DNA from: Larix kaempferi
Taxonomy: Eukaryota > Streptophyta > Pinopsida > Pinales > Pinaceae
Direction: 5' to 3'
DNA length: 64,000 nucleotides
NCBI GenBank assembly: GCA_027924585.1
Contig: BSBM01000199.1
Coordinates: forward strand, 12,776,501 to 12,840,500
The notes beneath the pieces were generated by a model that was given only the letters and a program-made list of their open reading frames with translations, searched no databases and was not told the DNA's origin. Shown here piece after piece: positions 45,701 to 55,823 of this stretch. Both the position numbers and the translations under genes were made by a program. How positions within the stretch are numbered: position 1 is the first letter of the stretch; every line of letters starts with the position of its first letter.

Positions 45701-46783
45701 TCCTACAACACTTAGAGATCTATCATCACCAACAAATATTTGTTTGGTGTTACATTCATGCATAGTAGAAAAGATGGCTTGATCCTTACCCATATGATAA
45801 GATGCTCCAGAATCAATGAGCCATTCATTTGAAGTAGAGGAAGAAGATGCATTATAAGAATAACCAGATGCACAAAGTGCATGTCCATGAGAGGCAGATT
45901 CTGAAGGCGAATCTAGGCTGATGTGGTGCTTCTTCATTGTTGCTTCCAACGCTGCCATCTTCTTGAAACACTTAGATTCATCATGACTATCTTTCCCGCA
46001 ATAGTTGCAATGGCGCTCAGTCTTCTTGCATTTTGGCTTGGATCCTTTGTCATTTTTTAAAGAAGGAGTTGACTGAGAGGGTTTTGGACCCTTGTTTGAC
46101 TTATTATTGCGAAAATTTTGTTTCTTGGGAGGCTTGGACTTTTCTTTCTGTTGGGACAATAAGGCTTTCCCAGATGTATCTGCATTGTTGATTATTCCAA
46201 GATGAATGAGTTTATCTTGTTCTCTAATCAAGGAATCACAAAAGGATTCAAGACTAGACTTTTGATAGTTAGCTGCATTCAAGGATGCTTTCATGGAGTA
46301 AAATGTAGATACAAAAACAGAATATGCAAGTCCAAGTTTGGAAAGAATATGATAAATGCACTGTTTGTCTTCCCTCTCAATCTTACATTCTGCACATAAG
46401 AGTTTAAGAGTTTTGTACTTAGATAAATAATCTTGAATGCATGAAAAGTCACTTGGATTTAAAGAAATCAACTCATTTTCGAGTTGGTGACCTCGAATTT
46501 CATTGTGTTTACCAAACACAGTTTCCAACTTGTCCCAAGCAGCATTAGGTTCATCAATTCCAGATATGTGGAATCGCAAATCAGTAGAGATTGACATCCC
46601 AATCAATCCACGAGCTTCATCACATCTATTTGCCCATTTTATTTTCTTATCATCATCAGTGGGTTCTTTTTCTTTCCCTGTTGTAATTCTGAAAAGTCCC
46701 CTACTTCGTAGAACATCCTCCATACGAGATTTCCATGAGAAATAGTTGGAACTATTAAGTAGAATATCACAAGGGGCGGCCAT
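42701..46783 (-). pseudogene. Copia Gag-Pol polyprotein with two nonsense codons
   Basis: ATG at 46783 opens MAAPCDILLNSSNYFSWKSR, a copia Gag head. Zinc knuckle C-x2-C-x4-H-x4-C at residues 259-272, protease DSGA at 324-327, pre-integrase HHCC at 457-493, integrase D521, D584 and E620 (DD35E). Frame stops at TAG 43877-43879, after DVKSAFLHGDL in RT, and again at TAA 43784-43786, 31 codons on; then it is open to 42701 through YVDDLIL and RNase H (TDSDWA, SSAEAEY, WCDNQSA). Copy A has CAG and CAA at these two places, so both stops are C-to-T changes on the coding strand. With no frameshift, about 1,360 codons are otherwise intact. Proteins would end inside RT, so copy B is probably not autonomous now. 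Confidence 0.95.
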
Positions 46784-47929
46784 ATTTGTAAATTAATGGC
46801 TGTAAAAGCAGAAACCAATAGTCTGGATGTGAAGAGCTCAAAAAAATAGGCGGTTTCAAAAAAAACGGCACTGAAAACTGACTCTGTATGATGAAGTTAT
46901 GCTTGAACAAAGAAACTGTTGAAGATGTCCCCAATAGTGACGTGGCAGCTAGAGAATGTCCGGCTAAAAAAAAGAGCCCCCCTCTTCCCAAAATGAACCC
47001 TTTTGACAATCACTTTACAAAAAGTTTGCTTGAAGTGAACCACTTTTGTAAAATAAGTGATTTCACTTTTACAATGATATTACTTTTAAATAGTGCAACA
47101 ATAAAAAAAACTTAAGTGACTCACTTGTATTTTTATTTTTTATTATTTAAGTGAGATGCACTTTTACAATAAAGTAACTTGAGAATAGAAATTGCATGCA
47201 CTTTTTCTTTTAAAAGTAACTTCCTAAGACTTGAACTCAAGACCTATTAAGGAATAAGCAACTTTGAACCAAGTGAGCTAGATTAAAAGGTATGTAAAAT
47301 ATGGGAATGAGGAAGGGGGCCTTTTTTTCTTTTCTTTTTTTTATACTCTTCTTGCTCGATTTGCGTGCTTGCCCTTTTTCCTGCAAAATAGACCATAAAT
47401 CGAAACAAAAAAACTTTTCTACACTTGTGGAGTTAGATCTTGTTAGCTTTCCCGGAAAGTATACGTTTTCTCTCTGTTTCTGATTTGTCGAGATCGCGCA
47501 AGGTGCACGGCAAAGAGCATACGCAGCCGAGAAAAACCCTTTCCCTTTCTGTTTTTGATTTGCCGAGATCGCTCAAGGTGCACGGCAAAGAGCATACGCA
47601 GACGGGAAAGCAACAATCCGAACCAAAAAAAATATAACAGTAAAAAAAAGATGAAATATGAGATTTTTTCTTTTCAAAAAATGAAATAAAAAAAATGTGT
47701 CACTGTAACATTATACCTTCAGATCTGATGAAATACGCGTTTCTGGAGCAACCGGGAACCGTTTTCGATCAAACAAAAACTTTTTCTCAATGGAAACGAC
47801 GCTCCAGACGCAATGGAACACCTCCCACAGCCCAGAAATGCACAAAAATACCAGAACTAGAAACCCTTTCAAGTTTCGGCAACAACAGTTCAAGATCTAG
47901 ATCATAACCGGAAGCGGCACTTCATAAAA
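46784..47929 (-). other. 5' leader of copy B
   Basis: No Gag-like reading frame. It holds a 75-bp direct duplication (about 47463-47612; core AGATCGCGCAAGGTGCACGG at 47491 and 47566) and a tRNA-like A-box/B-box segment (47228-47280) flanked by AAGTGA/TCACTTTTACAA-rich sequence. Confidence 0.75.
47105..47290 (-). repeat. Possible SINE or tRNA-derived segment in the copy B leader
   Basis: Minus strand: TAGCTCACTTGGTTC (47266-47280, A-box-like) followed after about 20 bp by GGTCTTGAGTTCAAGTC (47228-47244, B-box-like), the Pol III internal promoter arrangement of tRNAs. Downstream on that strand is an AT-rich body ending near a T run at 47103-47111. It does not fold as an intact tRNA. Confidence 0.4.
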
Positions 47930-47941
47930 GCTCTGATACCA
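47930..47941 (-). other. tRNA-iMet primer binding site of copy B
   Basis: Element strand TGGTATCAGAGC adjoins the 5' LTR end with no spacer. It pairs with the 3' end of initiator Met tRNA. Confidence 0.95.
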
Positions 47942-48399
47942 TGTTCGGGTACACAGGGTACTACCAAAGGACCGAACACCAAGAGCAACCACTTCACACA
48001 AACAGATCACAGATCAACACACCGATGTTTTGACGTGGTTTAAACCCTCTTGAGGGAAACACTCCACGGCCCCGGCCAAATAGCTTCTACGGGACAATTT
48101 ATTATGCAAAGAAAGAAAGTTACAAATGAGATTCTCATAATCGATCAACTAAACAATGACCCTCCATGCTCTTTAAATAGAGATCATGGACCAATCGGGT
48201 GTTAAGCCACGGATCAAGGTTAGGTTTGATCTAAGAGAAGTTGAGCCGTCGGATCACTCTATGTCGAAAACATATCGTGACCGTCGAATTAAGTATTTAC
48301 AAATGCATACTAATGCATACTAAAGAAACACACTATCCCTAACGGATATATTACACAAGTTGATCTTAACTAACTCCTAAGTGTCTAAATATCCTGACA
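47942..48399 (-). repeat. 5' LTR of copy B (458 bp)
   Basis: TGTTCGGGTA...ATCCTGACA on the plus strand; the usual TAACA end is TGACA here. It has the TATTTAAA and ATTGG boxes described for copy A, on the minus strand. Same length as the copy A LTR. Confidence 0.95.
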
Positions 48400-48515
48400 T
48401 GCACATGGATGCACATATGTCGTTGTTTTTATGTTTTGTTGCACGTGGATGCAATTGTTATGTTTATGTATGCCCGTGGAGGCACATTTTATGGTAATGA
48501 TATGCACGTGGATGC
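48400..48515. repeat. Right part of the TGCAC(A/G)TGGATGCA minisatellite
   Basis: Units at 48400-48414, 48440-48453, 48469-48486 and 48502-48516 share TGCACRTGGATGCA-like sequence, spaced about 30-40 bp. 48400-48404 is also the right target duplication TGCAC of copy B. Confidence 0.65.
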
Positions 48516-48604
48516 AGATGTTATGATGGATTCTTTTGTTGTTTCTATGGTTTTTTTATGCTTATATGATGTTATGATAATGCATGGTTGATGTTCTATA
48601 TGGT

Positions 48605-51158
48605 TTGGTTGACGTGTCAGTACATGGTACATGGGATTTGAGTCTGTGATGATGGTGGTGGTGCGGAGCAAGATATAGTGGCGAAACTTTTGGACGGCGA
48701 TGACTGCCGCGAGAGCAAGCTTCTCGACATGTGAATATCTAGTTTCAGCGTCAATGAGACCCTTACTCGCATAGTATCTTACATGTTCCTGGGCATTTGG
48801 ATCCTCCTATACCAAAACCATGGCGATAGTGGTAGCAGAAGCAGCGAGATATAAGATGTAATCTCGGAAATAGTTTGGTGGTTGGATTACGGGGGCATGC
48901 GTGATGGCATGTTTGATGTTGTCGAAGGATTTTTGAGCTTGATCGTCCCAAATGAACGGGACGTCCTTCTTAAGCAGTTTCATATACCCCTTAGTCTTCT
49001 TCGTGAAGTTACAAACAAAACGCCTTAAATAAGTCACCTTCCCTTGGAGACCTTGAAGTTCCGTCACATTAGTTGGAGGTGGTAGGTTGACAATGGCTTC
49101 CACCTTGAAGGGATCGATGCGGATCCCATCCTTCGAGACAATGAACCCTAAGAGGCATCCAGACTCAACGCAAAAGATACACTTAAGAGGATTCAGATGG
49201 ATATTGTACTATCTGCATCTGAGGAAAATGGCCATCAGATGATCCATGTGGAACTCACGTTGCTTTGAATGAGCAGGGAGATCATCCAGGTAAGGTTCCA
49301 CAAAGTCCTTAATATCATGGAAGGAATACGACATGGCCCACTGGAACGTGGTGGTAGCATTTTTAAGGCCAAACGGGAGTTTTTCGTATGCAAACGTCCC
49401 CCAAGGATAGATGAAAGCCATCTTATGTTGGTCGGCTGAGTTGATCTCAATATGGTTGTAACCAGAAAATCCATCCGTGAATGAAAAGATGACGCTTTGG
49501 GCACAATTGTCGATAATCTGGTCAATGAACGGGCTCGGGTAGTTGTCCTTCGAACAAGCTTTGTTGAGGCCCCGATAATCGACATAGACGCGAATGGTAC
49601 CCTACTTTTTGTTCATAGGGACGATGTTTGAGACCCAATCTGTCAACGGGACAGGATAGATGAAGCCAACCTTTAAGAGCTTTTCAATCTCTGCCTTGAT
49701 CGTTGCAGTCTTTCGGGGGTGTACCGGTCGCAACTTTTGACGTATAGGTTTGATGTTGGGATAGGTTTTTATTTCATGAGAAACAATCGCGGGGTCTATC
49801 CTAGGCATCTCCTCATAGGACCAAGCGAATACATCTCGGAATCGCTTAAATAAGGCTGTACCAATAGCTATTTCTTCAGGGGAACACTTCTAGCCTATGC
49901 GAATGTGTTCCACTATACCAGGTTTCACCGAAATGTCTACCGGGGTGGTAGGCTCAATGTTGGCCAAGTTTCCCTCAGTGTCCGAAAGACATGTGAGTAT
50001 GGGGGAATGAGGGAACGGGTAGATATCCGGTGAAAAGATGGTGTTAATGTTGTCCTCTATGTACTCCAAAGGAGGAAGAAAAGATGACCTATGGTGGAGG
50101 TCATCCCACGGACCATCATCAACATTCATAACTTCCATGATGGACTCGTCTGAATGAAAAGTCTGAAGTAAGAGATCAGGTAGAAATGTTTCCCGTCGTA
50201 GAGAACAGGATGGGGAGGCCATAGTTAAGTGGTCCTCCGGTGCTGATTGGATAGCCTCGTAAATGCGTTCAGCGAGTGAAAGAGGCATTGTGTTTCCAAT
50301 CAGGTGTGTTGTGGCTTCGTCGGGTATAAGCCAAGGATCAGTGGAGTGAGATGAAATATCTGTGGAGAACATGTTCACCAAGGCAACATGATTAGGGGGG
50401 TCCGAAGTCGGAAAAACACCCATGAGAGATGAATCTTTCAAAAGGCCAACCCCTATACTCTCATACTGTTTTGACATTTGTCCAATGGAAGGAACATGGT
50501 CACCAGGATGAGTGGTAGTGTCCGGTGTGCAAAAATCTAATTGGTCAACAGTAACAATTCGTCCTTGATGGGGGAATTGTACTACACGGAAGACTGAAGA
50601 GGCTGTCGCCTACATGGCGTAAAACCAATTGCGACCAAGCAAGAGATTATAATCTATCGGGGCCGAGACCACTTCCACATTAATGGTTACGGTCTTTCTG
50701 CCCAACTCAACTATGAGAGCTTGTAGGAGCCCATGAGGTTGAAAGCCACGCCCACCGAATTCTTTCAACATGGTAGGAGAATGATTCAATTCGGGAGAGC
50801 CGATGGCTCTCCAATAGGCGATCGACATTATAGAAGTAGAGGCGCCTTCATCCAAAAGGGTACGATGGACAATTTTCCCAGCAATGTTTGCATCTACTTG
50901 GAATGCGTGCTGATGGGAAAGCCTCAGCTTGAAGTAGTCAAGTCGGAACATGATGGTATTCGAAGAATCGGGTTCAACTGCACCGATTGCTGCAAGGAGA
51001 GTTTTGCATTGATTAGGACAATTCTGCAAAACTTCCAGCGTAGACATGGCGCAAGGAGCTTGTGCCAAGTCTTCTACGATATCGCAATTATTTGTTGCCT
51101 GCACCGGGCGCGTCTGGAGGGGGGGGGTTAGAGAGGGGGGTAGCCCGACAGGGCCCAC
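48605..51158 (-). pseudogene. Gypsy protease-RT-RNase H, one frame with multiple stops
   Basis: A single minus frame runs about 850 codons with no frameshift. Protease at 50850 (LLDEGASTSIMS; DEGA where DSGA/DTGA is usual, ending YNLLLGRNWFY). Then an acidic linker, then RT: CSPEEIAIGTALFKRF, RPVHPRKTATIKAEIEKLL, FSGYNH, LPFGLKNATTTFQWAM and YLDDLPAHSK with the catalytic pair kept. RNase H follows (FIWDDQAQKSFDNIKHAI) and breaks off at VLTRQPN near 48605. Stops near 50610, 49890, 49602, 49209 and 48807. In at least four of them the conserved residue is Gln, so CAG to TAG is likely. Integrase is missing. Gag is missing upstream. Confidence 0.88.
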
Positions 51159-51245
51159 CCCCTTCGTTTCGGACCGTTAGGTTCCAAAACGACACGGAGG
51201 GGGCCGTTAGGCCCCCGGAGTCCGCGTGGAGCGCAAAAAATTTTT
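51105..51245. other. GC-rich block
   Basis: A 140-bp island with runs such as GGGGGGGGG (51120-51128) and the inverted pair GGGGGCCGTTAGGCCCCC (51198-51215). Base composition stands out in an AT-rich window. It lies just before the protease frame begins on the minus strand and where a plus-strand LTR-like segment begins (TTTTTTCCCGGTTAAGGG, AATAAACATATAATG near 51393). Confidence 0.7.
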
Positions 51246-51900
51246 GGGTTGTTTTTTGCTTTTTCGTGATTTTGACCCATTGTACTCTATCTAATCCTGG
51301 TAAAAGGGATTAGGGTTGTAACCTAATTTCGGGTAAACGAATTAGGGTTTTAGATGTTGCGGAATACCATATATTGTATTGTAAATGGTTGAATAAACAT
51401 ATAATGAAAAGGAGCAGTGCGGCTCTAAGTTTTGCTAGTTTTTTCCCGGTTAAGGGTTTCCAGGTGAAAATCTCTGTGTTATGTGTGTGCCATTGTGTAT
51501 TTTCTGTTAATGCTTAAGAATCAATATAAGTTTGTACTTCACTGATAAGGTTTAAAACTTATAGGGAGTGCGACGGTGTCGCAGTATACCAATGAAAGGA
51601 CTGCAACGAGTGGCTAACAAACAAAGAATAAAGACCAGAAATGACACAGTGTCGCTCTGTTTTCACTAACCAAGTGCGACAGGCGAGGTCTAAGTTCAAA
51701 AATAAATCAAATCTCCAAGCAATGAACTATGGAATGGTTTGAAAATGAGTAGTACAAACTCAGAGGAAGCAAATCAGAGTCTTCAAGATGAAGATCTGAT
51801 AATGAAATCAACTCAAGAAGCAAATGACAAATAAAAGGCTTGTGTCAAGCAATCAACTGAAAATGACTCCCATATTGACAACTACAGAACAAGATGTATC
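51246..51900. other. Non-coding stretch with LTR-like features
   Basis: No ORF. Sequence at 51370-51500 resembles an R-U5 segment on the plus strand (polyadenylation-like AATAAACATATAATG and TTTTTCCCGG...TTTCCAGGTGAAAATC). 51560-51900 would be leader of the minus-strand element whose LTR is 51924-52837; GTGCGAC/GTCGCA motifs recur there and at 52686-52722. Confidence 0.4.
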
Positions 51901-51919
51901 TTCCCCAGTATGGTCACCA
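51901..51919 (-). other. Leader/primer motif of a Tat-like gypsy element
   Basis: The minus strand reads TGGTGACCATACTGGGGAA four bases after an LTR end, close to the TGGCGACTCTGCTGGGGA motif common just inside Tat/Ogre-type 5' LTRs. Confidence 0.55.
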
Positions 51920-51923
51920 GATT

Positions 51924-52837
51924 TGTTTTGTGGACAATCTACCAAGAGCGGACTCAAGGCCTGATCTCCCTAGCTTAACGTAAGTCTAGAACAAATAAGA
52001 CAGAACATAAAATACTTTCCTAGATCGCATAGAAATACAAATGTAAGAGCAAATCGTTTACCTTAGATTTGTAGATCCCTTTCTCCTTCGTTGATCCAAT
52101 GCTCCAGCGATGCCAGATCGCACGTAGCTAAACCCTGTCAAACATGTGACAGACCACGAGAAGTGAAAGCATATATCTCATATGATAGATCTAAGCTACT
52201 AAGCTAACAGTTAAGGAGGAAAGCTCTAAACATCATCAAGGAGACAACATTTGTGGAGAGCAATTATATTAACTGTATTGAAAAGTGAGGAGTACAATAG
52301 AAAAGAGGATTACAACCATAGCCTTAACGTTGCAAGCTCCTTCCGACAAGCCATGCCAAAGCTCCTAGAGAGAAGTGGATGTTCCCCAAGCTAGAGTGTT
52401 AGATCTATTGGGCTTGATTTCACCAGCATAAGAGTACCATAGAATTCCTCCCCTTTGGATGGGAGTGAGCTTCATTTAAATAGGACTAAGTGGATAGGTT
52501 ATGGATATGATAGGTTGAGATATGATAGGAGAGACTTAAGGGATCTTTCCAAGGTGTTGGGAATCGAGTGCCAGCTCTCCCAAGAGGTCATGGATAGGGT
52601 CCCAAGTCAGCAAGCTTCGAGAAAGAGCTCGAAGGGATATTTTTGTCTATTAACTGACTTCATCGCACTCTGTAATGGAGCAAGGTGCGACGTCGCAGGT
52701 TGCATGAGTGCAGTTTGCGACGACCTCTCAAGACCTAGTACAAATGGGTACAAATCCTTCCAGGTCAATCACTCAATCAAGGTAACTCTAGGGGTGTATA
52801 CACTGAATCTAATGGTGGTAATATTTTAGGTGTAACA
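51924..52837 (-). repeat. Probable 5' LTR of a minus-strand gypsy element (914 bp)
   Basis: Plus TGTTTTGTGGACAATC to GGTGTAACA; on the element strand TGTTACACC to CACAAAACA. A TATA-like box TATTTAAA lies on the minus strand at 52475-52482. It directly abuts a PPR gene fragment, which it seems to interrupt. Confidence 0.6.
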
Positions 52838-52867
52838 CCCATATGATAGAAGAAGGTCTTCCCAAAT

Positions 52868-53048
52868 TAAGGGTTCCTTCCATTTCTTGAAAATGGCCAC
52901 ATTTTCCATGGGAATAGAGAATACATTTAAAATTATTTGGGCATGTCTTATACCCAGAAGCCTCCATTTCTCTTAATATTTCCTCTGCTTCACAGGGAAG
53001 ATTCTTGACTGCCAATGCACAGATAAGTGACTTGCCTCTACATATCAC
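52868..53048 (-). pseudogene. PPR (pentatricopeptide repeat) protein fragment
   Basis: About 60 codons: SLICALAVKNLPCEAEEILR, then MEASGYKTCPNNFKCILYSH and GKCGHFQEMEGTL. This is the helix-turn-helix spacing of PPR motifs (about 35 residues, ALAxKNLxxEAEEILREMExxGYKP). PPR proteins bind organelle RNA. The piece has no start, is one and a half motifs long, and is bounded by an LTR on one side and kinesin ARM sequence on the other. Confidence 0.7.
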
Positions 53049-53051
53049 AAA

Positions 53052-53165
53052 TACTTGCCATATTGTGCCAAGTGGTATAGTGCAAGATAAATATGGTGTC
53101 TAATAGGAGAGGCCTCATTGTTCGCAGTTTGTACAATCCAAGGTAATGTACCATCATCAATTAGA
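53052..53165 (-). pseudogene. ARM-repeat kinesin exon fragment
   Basis: Reads LLIDDGTLPWIVQTANNEAS and then HIYLALYHLAQY before a stop. This resembles the C-terminal armadillo repeats of plant ARK-type kinesins (IxDGALPWIVQxAxNEAxPIRxHIELALCHLAQ). The usual Cys/Glu of that helix are Tyr here. It continues toward the PPR fragment in a different frame. In the intact gene it would follow the exon at 53344-53487. Confidence 0.7.
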
Positions 53166-53343
53166 AGAGACCATCAGTCAATCAAAACATACAATCATTT
53201 GTTATTTCCATGTTCCAAACTGCTATCATAACTGAGAGAATCACATGCTAAACAGAGTTTCGAGTTTAAAAACAAATCAATGATGCTTTGACATAAATGA
53301 ATTTTAGCATTATCGTTTCCACAATTCTAATGCAGTTGTTCAC

Positions 53344-53487
53344 CTTGTGTAGATGCTCGAGACTCGCATTTTGCAAAGTTTACAATTCCACGAGCAACTT
53401 GTTCCAGGACATCTGAATGACCACATCTAACCATTTCCAACAAAGTCATGATGCCACCTTCACTTCTAAGCTTTATTTTCAACTTAT
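53344..53487 (-). pseudogene. ARM-repeat kinesin exon with splice sites
   Basis: 144 bp, 48 codons: LRSEGGIMTLLEMVRCGHSD and LEQVARGIVNFAKCESRAST, the armadillo repeat next to the one above in plant ARK kinesins. An acceptor-like CTGCCTTAG precedes it and a donor (ACACAAG/GTGAAC) follows it on the minus strand. No kinesin motor or other exon is visible in the next several kb, so this is probably a gene fragment or the edge of a decayed gene. Confidence 0.72.
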
Positions 53488-55762
53488 CTAAGGCAGACAC
53501 AATGAACTATTGGTCAGTGAAACAAAAATCATGATATAAAAAGGATTGGGTCTATAAACTTCAAAAAATAAATTTGTAATAAGTTTCAAATAGCTCTCTT
53601 CTCTGATGTTACTTGAGTTTAGATCTCTCAAATCCTGAACTCTTTCTTTGAACATCACTAAGACAACTCAATAATAAGACCTTTCAGCCCACCCAAACCC
53701 ATGTAAATATGAAAATAAAAACCTCCATAATCTAGATTCGCAGTAAAACATAACCATTGTGCATGTGAACAAAACTGCCTTTTTAACGAAAAATAGAGGC
53801 TTCACATGGCTCAACACCAAACCTTCTTAAATTCTTCGCTATCAAGGGGATGGGAAATACATAAATAAATAACAAAATTTAAACAGAATGGAGACTCCAA
53901 AACAAGTAGAGAAAAAGAAATATGAATGTCTGACTGCATCTCTGTTGCAACGATCTCTCACCCTCACCCACACTAACTACAACAACACTCTCCAGCTGCA
54001 GGAACATACATTTTCTACTACAGTTGAACCTTCAACTACATATATTGATTAGATTGTTCAACTATGATATCAATCTAAATATATATAGGGCATACTTCCA
54101 TCACTTGATGTTCCTCTGTGCCAACTTCCAACCCCAATCACTATGGACAAAGATGAATCAAGTTGTTAACCCTTTGATCGAAACGGAATGTCTAGAAGAT
54201 AAGTCGAGTTAACCCTCACAAATATTCAGTCAATTTGCAATATTCATATATTGTTGATATATTGGGATCTTTTCAAAATATCACAAGTGACGATATATTC
54301 AAATGCCTCAAAATTTTGCAAACTTTTAGGAAGTGTATTAGCAAGCTGAAAACTCATGAAATATTGCCTATATCACAATATATCAGCAATATTTCCAATA
54401 TTAACTAAAAAAGCTAGAAGGCACATGAACAAAAGTAGAAAAGCCATGCCGCATATACACTGCTTAGTTTGCAGAGGGCTATATATTGGAGGAGCCTACT
54501 TTTCCATTTTATCTAGAGTCTATGATCTTCAAAGCAGATGCAAGCTTTGAATGTTCTTATCTGATGATAACTTTTAAATACATACTATCAGGCACAACAG
54601 ACCTCTGTTAAAGCAGACAATACCATCAAACAAACTTTCAGGACTTCACATTATTTACCTTATAAATGCTACCTTAATTGGAAAAACAGTGCATTTGCTA
54701 AGAAAAATGGGACACCTTGAGGAGGAGCATCAACAATAGAGGTGTTGGGTGTAACATGTGAGATTAATAGCAATGACAAGGGATGCTTTGTGTTCTATCA
54801 AAGCATAAATAAGTCTCAAATAAGAATTTCTTTGCAACAGGACAAAAGGAAGGAAAATCTGTTTGGTTCATATGGTCACGTCTTGATTTTAATAATACTT
54901 TGCACAATAATTGTGAGGGAATTCTAATTCTGCTATAAAAAAAACGAGAGACCCTTAGCTGCAAGCCAACGTTGAACATGAGGCTAAGAACTCTCGATAA
55001 CTGGTGCACACTTTGACCAACTGTTGAAATGGGACATGAGAATGTTTTGTCAGATTCCTTTTTATTCAATTTGAAAAAAAACATTGTCCAAAATTCTTTA
55101 ATTGTATCTATACTTGATGTAATGTTAGGGAACTTGTCAAAGTTAAAATGACGCAAAAGGAAGAAATCATAGACAAGCTGGTAATATTTCTTGGAAAAAT
55201 CAGAGATGACTACAACAGAATTCTTCCAGTTAGATATGAGCTAAATGATTCTATTGAGGGGTTGCAAAGGGTCTTAGAATTGCTAGCGTAGAACTTAGAA
55301 TTGTTGATTGTTAAATAGAACAATTTGCACCAAGCAGAGGCTCTATTCAGAATCCAGCCAGAAAAAAAATAAAACACAAGTCTTTCGCTGTATAAAATAT
55401 GTCGCACTTGGACTCTACAAAGAATCAGCTCGCAAATATATCTAATGACATTTCCAGTGCATAGTGTTATAAAACAACAGACTATGCACAAATTCATAAG
55501 TTTGTGCATAAATTACAATAATATAGCATTTGGCACTCGATGTGTTTGAACATTGACCCTTCAAATTTCCATATGGGATCTTTGTGTGCATGCTGAGTCG
55601 GACTCGCAAGTCTTGGAAAGTGGGCCGGGTCATAACAAGTTCGACCAAGTCCCAAGCTTCGAACCAATCATGGGCCAAGTAACTCAACTCAGCTGAGACA
55701 CAAGGAGACTCATGAAAGCTCATGAGTGTCCCACAAGTCAAACTATTGCATGAGCCAGAAAG

Positions 55763-55765
55763 AAA

Positions 55766-55818
<53 letters not shown>
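55763..55818. repeat. A run and (TA)n microsatellite
   Basis: About 11 A residues followed by about 22 TA units. Confidence 0.97.

Positions 55819-55823
<5 letters not shown>

Larger units (their letters stand above)
42094..48399 (-). mobile_element. Complete Ty1/copia element, copy B (6,306 bp)
   Basis: Two LTRs, a perfect 5-bp target duplication TGCAC, primer site, 1.15-kb leader, one Gag-Pol frame and a polypurine tract are all present. LTR comparison over the shared 458 bp shows 7 substitutions (about 1.5%), besides a 67-bp length difference, so insertion is recent on an evolutionary scale. The Gag-Pol frame has two nonsense codons. Order gag-PR-IN-RT-RH assigns it to Ty1/copia. Copy A at 1-3647 is a sister copy on the other strand, about 40 kb away. 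Confidence 0.97.

Noticed and set aside
52455-52829. 124-codon plus-strand ORF
   Set aside because: It lies wholly in an LTR on the opposite strand and has no homology I can recognise.
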